Positions 9,997-21,285 of a DNA stretch of 64,000 nucleotides are shown here, in pieces. The position numbers and the translations under genes were made by a program. The notes below the pieces were generated by a model that was not told the DNA's origin, made no database searches, and saw only the letters and a program-made list of their open reading frames with translations. Positions within the stretch are counted from its first letter, which is position 1. Every line of letters starts with the position of its first letter. The DNA lies in assembly GCA_914767715.1 (NCBI GenBank), contig OU612075.1:10726001-10790000 (forward strand), written 5' to 3'. This DNA is from Membranipora membranacea. Taxonomy: Eukaryota; Bryozoa; Gymnolaemata; Cheilostomatida; Membraniporidae.

Positions 9997-12311
9997 TAGT
10001 GTTAACTATCAACTTAACAACATAAAAGCTGCCTGTTAACCAATGGGTACTAACATACCCCTAACATATCTATAATTGCAAATCCTATACATGTGTAAAA
10101 CCATAAATATATTATTATTTATATTGAAATCAGAGCTATCCTAACCACCAGATTAATATCATAGTTTGCTATAACTCTTTGGTTTTAAACCATTTATACA
10201 AGTAAGCTAAAGTTTCTCTTCATCCAATAACAATATCGAGTCATTTAATAGAATACAAGGAAATCCCCCTCTTCATCCCCAGACTAATTTGACAACTCTT
10301 GTCAAATCTTAACCAACACTAATTTTTTGGCGTTGCTGGTTTGAATTTATTTTGTACCACAGATTTAAAAATAGGATATAATGGACCCCCATCATTTGGA
10401 AATACTCGGGACGATTGAGTGCTGGTTTTAATAGCTCATAGGTTCACATTGTCGCATCGCTAAAGAGTTTGTCTTTGTTCTTACTAAGACTATGATGCAG
10501 TCAGAGATTCATAGCCATAATTCAATTCAATAAAATGATCATAGTAAATGGTTTTAGGTTTGAGTTTATGGTCCATAATTCTGCGTTGTTGTAGTTGTCA
10601 TTGTTGTTGTAGTTGAAATCGTTGTTATGACTGCTTGAAAAAAGTTTATATATGTGATTAGATGGCATCAAATGACATTGACTGGAAGATCTGATTTTTT
10701 TATAAATTCTTTGCATGTGACCGTCCAACAAAGTGCTCCATGAGTTAAAGTTGTCACTACTAACTCCATTGTACCCTTTTTTGTACGTTGACTGTCGCTA
10801 AATGAAAATAAATTCAAATATATTTCAGATGCTAATAACTCTTGATGAATGCAATAGATATACCTTGCATAAGACATGAACTTTTTACTTATTCTTATGT
10901 GTCTATATTGACCACATTAATGACCCAGAAAAGGTGACCTAATAAAATGGACATACCACTATATCTAGTTTTGTTATAGTCATATAAATATTGAAGATCT
11001 TCAGGATCTCTGCATGCTCTTTGTTATCATGTGGCAGTGATACTAGACCAAGTCTGGTTCAGCTAACCTACATACAGAGTTGCTCCCCCTCCACTGATAA
11101 GACCTTCTACCTTTTTGCCTGCAGATTATCAGAGGAGGAGTAGCAACTGTAATGTAGGCAAACTGGATCAAACCTGATCTACTGTAGTATCCAAAGATGA
11201 GGTGAGTTACTCAAAAACTGAATCTGATGCAGTGACATAGATGTAATTAATAAGTTATAATATTTGCTGCAAACAGCCATAAACTCTCAATATGATTGTC
11301 TTTACCTTAGTGAAGGGAATATTAGCTAGAGTTGAGTCATGATAGTTTGGGGATGGCTTGGCGTTAATTATCACTAAGTTTTTGCTAGAGTCTATATGAA
11401 GTATGGGTAAGAAAATGTTGTCTAGCCGTAAATTTCACTATTTCAAGTCTTTGTTAAACGGCAAACTTTTCCTCCCACTGAGGCATTACGATAATTTGTT
11501 AACTTACGTGCCGTTAACTAAGATAACTCTCTGATGAATGAATCAAGGAAACAATCCTGTCACTGATCACTCTGCACAGGCACAAACTATAGAGGCACAA
11601 AGTCTGGGGGGCTCAGACTATCGAGCATGCTGCTATCCTACCAATACTATCTAACAAGTTGACATAAAATATTGATTCTTTTGTCCTTTGCCCATATATT
11701 CTTATGCCTCAATAATCCTGAATCGGAGATCATTCCGTTGACTAAGCTCTAAAAGTTTTTTTAGTTTTCATTTTCAACTGTTCAAATATAATAGAGTCAA
11801 TAATTTTAAGTAAATCAAAGGAGTCAATTCCAATTATGTTCTGGTAATCGTTGTTGATCAATGCTCCTGCAAAAACAGACTGTACTGTGAACCTGTGCAT
11901 TTAATATTGTGAGGTTGTCATGAAAATGTGTACAGAGAAAAGGGATGGCTTTGAGGAATTGATTTTGTATTTTGTGATCTGAATTATTTTTACAAATAAA
12001 ATCTTTGAAAAGATTTCTGAGGTGCAAAGCATACTGTGAAATTACTTTTGTTCCTAACAAGCTTATGTTCTGAGCATATTTATTAACACAGAAGGGGTAG
12101 GAGATTATAATCCACCACTTGATATTCACGCTAGTGATTTAGCACAACATTGGACCAATTTAGTTCGGCAGCCAGTTGACAATCAAAGTCTTTCCGCAGC
12201 AAAGAGGTGAGTGACGTAGCCTATGATCTTTGTCAGAAGGCGCCTACCTGACTCATATACCACCACAACATGACTTGTGCTGCAGAAAGTGGGATAGGAT
12301 TCAAGCTACCG

Positions 12312-12318
12312 TATAAAA
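12312..12318 (+). promoter_or_regulatory. TATA box candidate of T3
   Basis: TATAAAA lies exactly 142 bp before the T3 ATG (12454), in the same conserved block and spacing as in T2 and T6. Confidence 0.55.
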
Positions 12319-13380
12319 TCATCACGAAGATTATATGTAGGTAGAAGTCCTCACCAAAGAAATTGTCGAGGCTGAGCGTGTACCATACAATATTATTCTC
12401 TCTCAGTCTCTTTTATGGCCTGTTGACATTTGACCACTTTCAGAACTCCACAAATGGCTACAGCAGAATGGGTCACAGATCCGGCGGTGATGGAGAATAT
12501 TAGGCTAACAGTTACCAGAGATACAGCCTGTGGTTTCTGTGGTCTGACATTATATGAGATACAGGAACCAAGAGCTCTACCCTGTGGTCACACTCAATAT
12601 ACATGTCAACTATCAGAACAAGGAGATAGAGTGTAAGATCTGCAGGTAAGGCTATTAGAGTCAATGGCTCCAAAAAGTTCTGTGTTGGAATAGTTTGGTG
12701 GTGCCAAAGTGCTTGTTTTTTTTTTATCTTGTCTTCGCTAGGCATAACATTATCTTTCACTTAGAGTAGATTTTGTTGCAGATTTATTTGTTTATTGAGG
12801 TTTTCTAAAAGTTTATAATTAAAGCAAATCAAAAATAACTTGTTGACCTCAAAAATGTCTTCCCAGAGCGTCGGATCCTAACCACATGCATTGCACAGAG
12901 GAAGTCCAGCAAATGATCCTCACACAACAGCATCTAAAGTCTAAGCGAATGATATATTTATAGGGAAACCTTCAAAGATATAGACATCAGAGCACTACCC
13001 ACAATTCCTGAGCACCTCGTACAGGAAGCACTGGCTGATATAGAGTTAGGATTACCATCAGCAGGAACAGAGTGCAATCGATGTGAGGATGAGAAAGTGA
13101 AGGCTGTTGTCTGCTGTGCTGACTGTAAGAAAAGGTTCTGTCACCAACATGCTGAGGTAGGGACCTATCAATCACAAGGATGTATAGAATCATAGACATT
13201 TCTATATACCGTGTGAAACCCAACAAAACACAACAATTACCTGATACCTGTTGGGTCGCCGCATGGACAAATTTTATAAATAGAATAGAATAGATGAGGT
13301 ATTACGGTTAAAGTCTGTAACTCAAAGTTTATGACAAAAGATATTATATAATCATAATATTATATATATTGTATTTATTT

Positions 13381-15405
13381 TCTGTTTAAGGCACGCCAGA
13401 ACATTGACAAAATACTGGTCTATAATGTCTCTTCGTCATCAAAACTTTGATAAACAGGGCGTCGTTTCAACCAGAAACTCGGAAAAAATGGGGATTGAAC
13501 CCATATCGCCCTCTTCACCTGTCTACTGAGCCACGGGAAAAATGTTTGTGAAAGGTCGGAAAATTATGGAGATGATATTTGATTAAGGTTTGTGTATGGT
13601 ATCAGGTTTTGCTAGGTATGCTGTGACCGACTCACCACAAATTCTCATGCAGACAGAGATTGCCTGAACACACACTAGCGGCAGAAGAGGTTGTCCCGTG
13701 GCTCACCAAAGAGTTGGCAACAAAAACAAATTTCGGATCAGTCATTGAGAGTGACTGCTGGAAAAAAAACCATGAGAGAAAAGAAAAAACCCAATCTCTA
13801 TTGATGCACGCTAGTCGCTAACCATCAATCATAAAAAATTACTCATTCCCTCCGATGATATTGCTGAAAAAGGGTTTAACAGCAGACAAAAATCTCGATC
13901 TTAGAACATTGAAGATAAAAACCTCACTGTCAAAAATTATACGGCACCTCATGTCCCATATAACCTTGTTGAGTGCCACAACAAGATGCCGAAGTCGGCG
14001 GTCTCCCTCATTATGCCCAACTCGATCGGAAAATACTCCATTCAACATAGCAAGCTCCCTCTCTGTATCTGTCTCCATATCCGAAAACCGTTGTGCATAC
14101 CAGGCCAGGAGGTAGCGGGCTTGCTGCAGTTCTTTACAAGTTACAAAAAGGTGTGTGAATGTCTCCAGCCCCCCTTTACAATAGACACACTCGGTGCTCA
14201 CCCCAGGCATATTCCATCTTGCCAGGACTTCTCCCATTTTCAGGGAACCAGATGAGAGCCTCCACATGAAATCTTTATACCTATTGCTGTGCTCTCCAGA
14301 ATGAACAGACCGCCACACCAAGATCTGCTTCTCATCCGAAAGCCCTGCTGAGAACTTGACTCGTAGCTGACTAGGAATGTCTATGAGCTCGAGCTACCAT
14401 TGATATACTTGGTTTACAGAGGGTGTGAAAGGGAGAATAACTCCCAATTTATCATAAATGTCTCGATACAGCTCAATGACCCCGTAATATGGGCACGACT
14501 TCTTTAATACTAATATATGTGGTGTTGTGTTGTCAAACACAGTCGGAAAGAAATCCCTGCATCACACAGAAGAAAAGTACTTAAAAAATACTTCCGGCGA
14601 TGATCAAAATCCTCTGAAACACAGCGTAACAAGTTGTTAGAAAAAAAACTCTTTGCCTTAGACAGCAGATGAACCAGACGCCAGCCCCCTTTGTCTTTGG
14701 GCAAAAAGAAAAGCTTTTGTCTACCATCTTCCTTTTGGCAGGAGACCAGATAAGCTCAAAGGTCAAACGTGACAAACTTTCTAAAACTACACCTGGGGTA
14801 GAAATGTACTAACCAAATAGTAAAACATCGGGAAAACAGCCGTGTTGAGAAGAACTATCTTCCCAGGAATTGTCAGTCTCCTCAATTTGTATCCCTCAAT
14901 GTTTTCCCTGGCTCTCTCGAATACCTCGCTCCAATTATATGATGCCATATCTGTAAACTAGTCTATTGAAAATTCCAAAACCAAAAATCTTATGCGGTCT
15001 TTCCAGTACTCGCTCAACGACCTTACATGTCTTCCGGCAGTTGAAACTGATGCAAGAATTTCTGTTTTACTCCTATTCAGTAGACTACCTGTGGCCTTAA
15101 AAAACCTAGCAAAAAATGCAAAAATATGGTCCAACTCAGAAGCATGACAAGCTACCAAGAGATCATCCGCATAGGCTAAACACTTCCAACTCTCAGGGCC
15201 AGGCACAGGGCAGCCGGAGAGAAGCCCGCACTGTGTGATAGCTCTCACCATCACCTCAATGTATATAACATCCAAGGATGGGGACAAAGGGCACCCTTGT
15301 CTTACCCCTCTTGAGATATTTACTGGGTCTGATAACATGCCATTCACCTGAACCCTAGTGGAAATGGTTTGGTACATAGTCTTAACAAGGCGCAATACCT
15401 TATAC
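13381..15405 (-). mobile_element. 5'-truncated LINE in T3 intron 2, with target duplication
   Basis: On the - strand, 15407-14958 reads as a reverse transcriptase with the motifs RQGCPLSP and YADDLLV. 14775-14510 carries LINE-like text (SRLTFELIWSPAKRK…PKDKGGW) with a frame change. 14321-13839 ends in a zinc-finger-like tail (CVYCKGGLETFTHLFVTC) of the zf-RVT kind seen at the end of non-LTR ORF2. The upstream polymerase and endonuclease parts are missing. The 15-bp sequence atattgtatttattt occurs at 13366-13380 and 15406-15420, bracketing the element, so this is a target site duplication. Frame breaks mean it is dead. The L1/Tx1 group is my guess; the family is uncertain. Confidence 0.85.
13475..13540 (-). 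repeat. tRNA-like SINE head fragment
   Basis: Read on the - strand, TGGCTCAGTAGACAGG (A-box like) is followed about 17 nt later by GGGTTCAATCCCC (B-box like). The acceptor arm does not pair, so this is a tRNA-derived repeat and not a tRNA gene. It lies in the 3' part of the LINE insertion. Whether it is nested or part of the LINE tail is unclear. Confidence 0.4.
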
Positions 15406-15736
15406 ATATTGTATTTATTTATACAGGAGCAGTTATTCCATTGTGCCGTTCATGCACTTCTGCCGATAGAAGACAACCTGACACCAGAAAGATACGAGGT
15501 AGAAAGATGTAAGACTCACAAGAAGCATGTCCGTGAGGAGATTTGTAAGAACTGTATGAAGCAGTTCAGTAAGAGGTGTGATTCTAAGGTAGCATGTTCG
15601 GCCTTAAATCAGAGGAGTGATCGGGCTGCAGCTTTTAAACGAGGTTGGTTTAGAATAAACCAAAATTCATTGAAAATTAAAGGGGAGATAAGAGTCAAGA
15701 GTGTCCAAATGTTAAGGGAGGGACTTGTAATCTTTT

Positions 15737-15865
15737 AAGTCCAGGTTCAGTTCCCGCGTCGGCAGTTGTTTCTGATTCGGTACTGTCACACCATTCATCC
15801 TAGCCAGGTCCTTGCGAAACGGGACTAGAAATACAGGTGGTCCGATTTTGATACGAAGAGTAGTA
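15737..15865 (+). mobile_element. SINE family 2 fragment in T3 intron 3
   Basis: gtccaggttcagttcccgcg followed by ggcagttgtttctgattcgg and tagccaggtccttgcg matches the fuller copies at 26969 and 34462. The A-box part is missing and the 3' part diverges after about 15865. Confidence 0.65.
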
Positions 15866-16926
15866 GGGGAGATAGCGGAAACCCGTATCATTTAATTAAA
15901 AATGACCCAACTGATTGTGGGAAAAATTACAGTTTGTCATCTCCTTCCTCCTCCCTGTTACAAATATCAAAAGGAGTGGAATCAAATAATACTCACAGTA
16001 AAAGAAAGTGAGAAGGTAATATAAGGTAAAATAGGGTAAGGCATTTCAGTAACTAAGGGCTTACTCATTTGCAATTAAGCATAACTAAAAGGAGCTAAAT
16101 CAGTGTGTCCCTTTTTACTATCATAGTTTGCCTCAGACTTCACCCCAGTCGGTGTGTGGCTACTCCCAACCTAAGATTATTCGTCCAATGACGTTTAAGG
16201 CGTCCCCTCCCCCAGGGTGGAGGTTGCCAACTATCATTGAGATACCAATTTTTATGGGACCAAATTTTTTTCTCAATATTCCTGTTTAGATACAACATAC
16301 AGTGGTGCGCGTACCACTGCACAACACCCAGGTCTTCAGCTAGAAACCATGAGTCAAACGCTGTTTCGAGGCCTTCTCTAGTACAACCTCCTCATGGCCG
16401 GCCCCAGCAGCATGAAGCCACCCCTGTGTGTTGATGAGCATCTCAATCAATCTCATCCATCCCTCAGTGCATTTTGTCAGTTTCGGTGGTTTGACATAAT
16501 TGGTGTGTTTACGCTGTTGCGCAACCAGGGAGGCTGCCAACTCGTCATTGTTTCAGTGTAACAATGTTCGCCCCATCACTCTCATGCTTATACTCTAAGC
16601 CAAACCAGTGCAGGGAGGTTTGCTTTCCTTCAACTCATTGGCGCAACATTGCTAATCGTCAAGGCACCCGCCCCTCGTGCCATAGTTCACTACTCAAATT
16701 CATCACATTGAGCATAGTACAACTCATACACAAGTCAGAGATGACTTGTTTGCGCTACAGCCAGTCGGCTGACTGTGATTTCCTGTCTCGCTCTGCCTGC
16801 CTTTTATGCGATGGCCAAGCTTTTAATCCTATGTTTGTAATGCCTTAGATCTTACACAGATTGATTGTGTTTCATGCCTTTATTTTTGAAGCACTGATCA
16901 AGGGCACATGAATGATGGATTGTAAA
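15866..16926. other. Unassigned DNA in T3 intron 3
   Basis: This part of the 1.65 kb intron is richer in G and C than its surroundings (about 16140-16850). It has no match elsewhere in the window and no frame that I recognise on either strand. The other A-type genes have much shorter introns here (about 400 bp), so an old insertion is likely, but I cannot name it. Confidence 0.4.
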
Positions 16927-17025
16927 GAAAGATGTCAAAAACACAAGAAACATGTGCTTGATAAGATTTGTAGGCATTGCATTGCAGCTGTGACAATGGA
17001 GGAGCTTTGTATACAGAGACGAGGT
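16927..17025 (+). pseudogene. Relic B-box 2 exon inside T3 intron 3
   Basis: agatgtcaaaaacacaagaa and gataagatttgtaggcattg encode RCQKHKKHVLDKICRHC, which is B-box 2 of the B cassette. It is followed by a frameshifted remainder. The true T3 exon 3 at 15427 is of the A cassette, so this is a second, broken copy of the exon from the other cassette. Confidence 0.65.
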
Positions 17026-17721
17026 TAAATTCACTGGCCAGGATTGATCAGGTTAATGTTTTTAGGAGGTGGAGGAAAATGATAGAATCATTATCAGCGC
17101 AACAGTTCTTTTTTATTATGTCTATCAGTCTGATAGGATGACCAAATAGGAAAATTGCACAAACTTGTTATATTTGATTTCAAAGTACACTTTTTGGCGT
17201 TAACACCCAAAATGCAGTGAAAACATCCAGGGAATAAAACTCTTGAGAATGACAACCATTCTTAAATAATCACCTTTCTATTTTTCGTGTAATTTTAGGC
17301 ATGTGCCATGAGGTTGTCCCACTTAAAGATGTCACCGAAGAAATCAGGGAGAAACTTCCAAACCTGTCAGAGAATATGTTTGACAAAATAAAGAGATGTA
17401 GAGACATTGAAAAGTCTAGCTGGAGGCATTTAGCTGAACTGGAAACTCCTATAGATAATATTTATAAACAGATAGATGAAATGGCTGAAAATCTGGTGAG
17501 TGTTTTTTCAAACATAACAATAAATTAAAAAGTCGTCTTTTCATGACACAAGAGCAAGCAACTCCCTCCTATTAACGGAGACGATTTTAGACAAAGTTTA
17601 TTATCTATTTGTATGTAGCTTATGGATCTGGTGAACATAGCAACAATGATGTTTATGTTAAATTAATTCATTCCAAGAAGGTGATTTTCAATATAACCTT
17701 CAAAATGAACATCTTGAGTTT

Positions 17722-17835
17722 AGTAGATCATTTTCGATCCAATTTGCCGGCATTCCAGTTGTTCGTACTCTTCAGGTGAGCTGCCAGCAACCCAAACTCC
17801 GATGAAGGCAAATTGGATCATTTTGATCTAGAGTA
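17722..17835. repeat. Hairpin MITE in intron 4 of T3 (A type)
   Basis: The ends gatccaatttgccggcatt and gaaggcaaattggatca are inverted, with a gagctgcc-containing middle. Matching copies are at the same site in T6 (40821) and T8 (60609). B-cassette genes carry a different hairpin here. Confidence 0.65.
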
Positions 17836-18416
17836 TATTGGTAAAATCACACTACATTGTCTACTGATTTCTTTATACACATTTTGGTTTCTATCACTGA
17901 CAACAGATTAAGCAAATCAAAAGAGAAGCTGAGGACCTGAAAACAGAATTTAAAGACCATCTTAACAAGTCGACAGGAATGGTAGGCGAGTTTTCTGAGG
18001 AAATGCTGCTGAACACCACAGTTCTGGATGACCAGTATATCTATGGAACTCATTTAGCAGACAGAAGAGCAGACGAACAGCTACTGGAAGAGTTTGATGA
18101 GGTATCTTCAAACCTTACACAAACAAATGACAACATGGAGTATGAGGCAAAGGTCGCCCTCAAAACACCTTATCTGCATACAGGTAATAAGTTTGCATAC
18201 AGGTATATTATATATTATTATAACTTGACTAATATATATATATATATAGGTATATGTGTGTAAATACTAATACCTGCACATGCTTGGCAATGACCAGGGG
18301 TAAATAACCGAAACGAAAGAACTATTAGATGGCATAAAGCGATAGAGCTGGATTAATGAATTAAACTGATATTATGTTCCTTCCTGTTTCAGTGTTTGGG
18401 TCTAAATCGTTTAGGA

Positions 18417-18672
18417 GTAGGAGGTAGCTCAGTTGGTGAGAGCCCCGTCTTCAACACGCAAGTGATGAAGGTCGTGGGTTCGAATCCCACTGCAGTCTAT
18501 CATCTACTGGGGTTTGGTTTGCCCCAAGGTGTGCTCCGACCTGCCTGCAAACTGAGAACAAAAATGGCGCAGACATTGCAGCCTTGCCAAGGCAAACAAA
18601 TATTTCGCCGCCCATGCTTCGGGATGTGGCGTGTGATATGTCATCCGAATTTAATCGACCTTTTAATCAACC
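18417..18672 (+). mobile_element. tRNA-derived SINE (family 1) in T3 intron 5
   Basis: The head carries an A-box-like tagctcagttggtgagagc and a B-box-like gggttcgaatccc. The body carries ggtgtgctccgacctgcctg. The repeat tttagga flanks it at 18410-18416 and 18673-18679. The T6 intron has a single tttagga at the same place and no element, which is the empty site. The acceptor strands do not pair, so it is not a functional tRNA. Confidence 0.85.
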
Positions 18673-20212
18673 TTTAGGAATATGTAGACATGACCAGGGA
18701 AATTGGAACCAGTTTGTGAAAAGAGTTAGAACTAGAAACTAAAAGTACAAATGGATTGTAGCACGCTGTCCACATGTGACTGTAGGGATAAGCTTACACA
18801 TGTTAATAATGATAGTAGCCGAAAACTATCTAATCACCAGTTTGATTGCTATTTTCCAGATCCAGGCTCAGTGAATTTGAATGGAGAGATGGGATTCCTA
18901 CCAACAGCCATAACACATGTAAAGCAAGAGAAAACAGTTGATGGCTGCAATGGGTTGAGCTGGACGCACGACGACAGAATACTTTGCACCACAAGAGTCG
19001 GCCTTGAGATAAGAGACCCTGTTGACTTGAAACTACAGAAGCAACACCTAGAGAGTAACCACATCTATTCCTCTGCTACTCTTTGTGGAAGCAAACTGTT
19101 CGTAAAGGGCGCTTCATCTTCTGACTTAAAGAAACACACAACATTTTCCGGATCACTCAAGCAGCCTACCCGTTCTATAATACACAGTGAAGTCAATGTT
19201 GGACAAGGCCTTTTTACCCAAATGTCAGCAAACAAAAACCATGTAGCAATCATTGACAACGCCAATAACATCTTGAAACTTTTTTCGACTATTGATGAAG
19301 AGCACCAGTTTGACATTCAGCTCACAGAAGGACAGCACCCATATGGAGTTCATCTCACATCTGACACAGCACTAGTGACTTACGTGGGAGATGGCAAGCT
19401 GTGTAAATATGCTCTGTCACCATCACCAGACCCAGTCTGGACATATGAAGGACTGGAGGGACCTATAGGAGTAACAACAGATGAGTCAGGCTTCATCTAT
19501 GTAGCAAGTTGGGATGAGCTCAGAATCCACATCATCTCAGCTGAAGGTAAGTATTATTGGCAACCCAGACAGCGTTAATTTAGTTTTACTTGATTCTTTT
19601 ATTTGAACTTATTTAGAGGTCAAATCTTAAATTTGGATGTGGCCTAATATGAATTTATTTGAGATGTTTAAACACCACTTTAGTTTGTAACTGAAAAATA
19701 TCACAATACAAAGTTTGGTTACCACTTGTAGGTGAGAAGATAAGTGAGCTGACTTATGAGAAGCAGCGTATCTATTCCTTCATCTCAGATATTGCTGTTA
19801 GAGATGGGAAGATGGTGTTAGCATGTGAGCGGGAGGGTGTCATGCTCTTCAATATGAGCTAGTTAAAGAGGTTAACTAGATACAGACTGTCAGCAGCGCG
19901 AGCACTTGTTTATCCACCGATATGTCAACAACTACTAAACCAATGACCCAGGAAAAAAGTTTGGTGTGGATGAGATTTTGTGATTAGCAAGCTAGAAGTG
20001 CTGTTCACAAATTGACAACCATTTTGACATGAAATACTTCATATATTCAATATTTCCGACCAATCACTTTACCAAATATTCTCTTGTCTGTTTTAGATGA
20101 AGTGATGGGTAGGTTTTATGCATGATAAAAGCCCTCACTCCCTCTACATCCGATAATAATAATATAATATATATTTTCAACTCCAAGTTAATTCAAAATT
20201 GTGTTTCGCATG

Positions 20213-20218
20213 AATAAA
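20213..20218 (+). terminator. Candidate poly(A) signal of T3
   Basis: AATAAA lies about 350 bp after the T3 stop, at the position shared with T2 and T6. Confidence 0.35.
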
Positions 20219-21254
20219 TTTTAGGGCAATCAACGTAACGTATATTTCAACCAGCGTGAATCAGGTACAGCTTAGACATTCGCCCAATCTGATCACCGCA
20301 CACTATCCTGTCAGATAGACATTGAATACGTGGCAAGATTATATATCACTTCTAATTCAGTCATCGAAATAAATTTATAAGACAACCTATGTCTTGATTC
20401 AATTGTTGACTAGTTTTTAGAGATGAAATGGTAACATATATACATAGCCTACCTTGATCCTCGCCTTGGAAGCAGAGTCTTATACGCTTTTCTTCACTTA
20501 GTTGGTCAAAGTTTGTTTGTGAAAGATTTTGCTGGCATTGTTAACTCGTTTAATCAGGCTCAATATATCTGTATGTAGGATGCTCACTTCCAAAGGTGAT
20601 GAGAATACTCCGTAAGGTGAACAGATACTTCAACTTTGGCATATTGCTCCTCACTGTGTATGAAATAGTAAATAAGATGTGTCCATTAAATTTCATCCTA
20701 AATATTCAATCTTTAGTTAATGCTGGGACGTCATAAATTGGTTCACAAATTTTATTGTTGTGATAACAACACTTCCATTCTCTTCTGCCGGCCTATGTCA
20801 GAGTGCAGTATTTAGTTTCAAACGTAAATGTTGTAGGTCGGTTGTAGTCAGCTTACGCTGTCCCTAAGACCAAATTACAGCACTGTCCAAAATCTGATCA
20901 CTACGAAAATAATTTTGGCTTTTTGCCATAATCAAACAGGCAAAATATTGAATTGTCAGCACATGTGCTTGTGTTGAATCATAATCGCCAATGTTTCAAA
21001 CATAAAATCCATATTGTTGAGCTGGTAAACTCTGCATTACTGCACATTTAGCAAAGAAAATTGCAAACTTTATGAGAAGCAAGTTTTCGTATGTGACATA
21101 TTGACAAATTTCTAGCTCATAATCAATTCAAAATCGATGAAAACACTCTGCTACTACACAATCCAATAAAACCACCACAACTAAATTCATGTCTCAGTAG
21201 TCATTTCATCAATGCTTGCGTACCATACATACTAGGTTTATTATTAAGTCTATG

Positions 21255-21285
21255 CAGGGAGGGTGGGAAATCCCCACCCTCCCTG
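21255..21285. repeat. Perfect 13-bp inverted repeat, G-rich
   Basis: cagggagggtggg, then aaatc, then cccaccctccctg forms a perfect GC-rich hairpin in AT-rich surroundings. It does not belong to the other hairpin families here. Three G-runs in one arm also raise the possibility of G-rich secondary structure. Confidence 0.75.

Larger units (their letters stand above)
8325..12311. other. T2-T3 spacer
   Basis: No gene is recognised. The start (3' flank, AATAAA at 8674) and most of the rest match the T6-T7 spacer (42695-46877). A relic exon 7 lies at 9902-9996, a degenerate hairpin at about 11055-11195, and an imperfect trinucleotide stretch at about 10585-10625. Compared with 4200 and 38020, the long G-run is missing near 11600. 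Reverse-strand frames are not conserved between copies. Confidence 0.55.
12454..19862 (+). pseudogene. T3: TRIM gene with frameshifted RING, otherwise open
   Basis: Exons are 12454-12645 (RING), 12964-13156 (B-box 1), 15427-15643 (B-box 2), 17299-17495 and 17907-18183 (coiled coil), 18860-19546 (propeller) and 19732-19862 (C-terminus). Exon 1 is 192 nt, not 203. Eleven bases are lost after CGHTQ, which shifts the frame and removes the CTEC half of the RING. In B-box 2 the usual FC is FS (QFSKRC), so one zinc ligand is gone. Exons 2-7 have no stop, and exon 7 has a shortened but in-frame linker. Intron 2 holds a LINE, intron 3 a SINE fragment and a relic exon 3, intron 4 an A-type MITE and intron 5 a SINE. 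A RING-less protein from an internal start is possible; otherwise this is a young pseudogene. Confidence 0.8.

Noticed and set aside
16140-16540. Reverse-strand frames in the GC-richer part of T3 intron 3
   Set aside because: Several short frames separated by stops. I could not match them to any transposon protein, so they are left as unassigned DNA.
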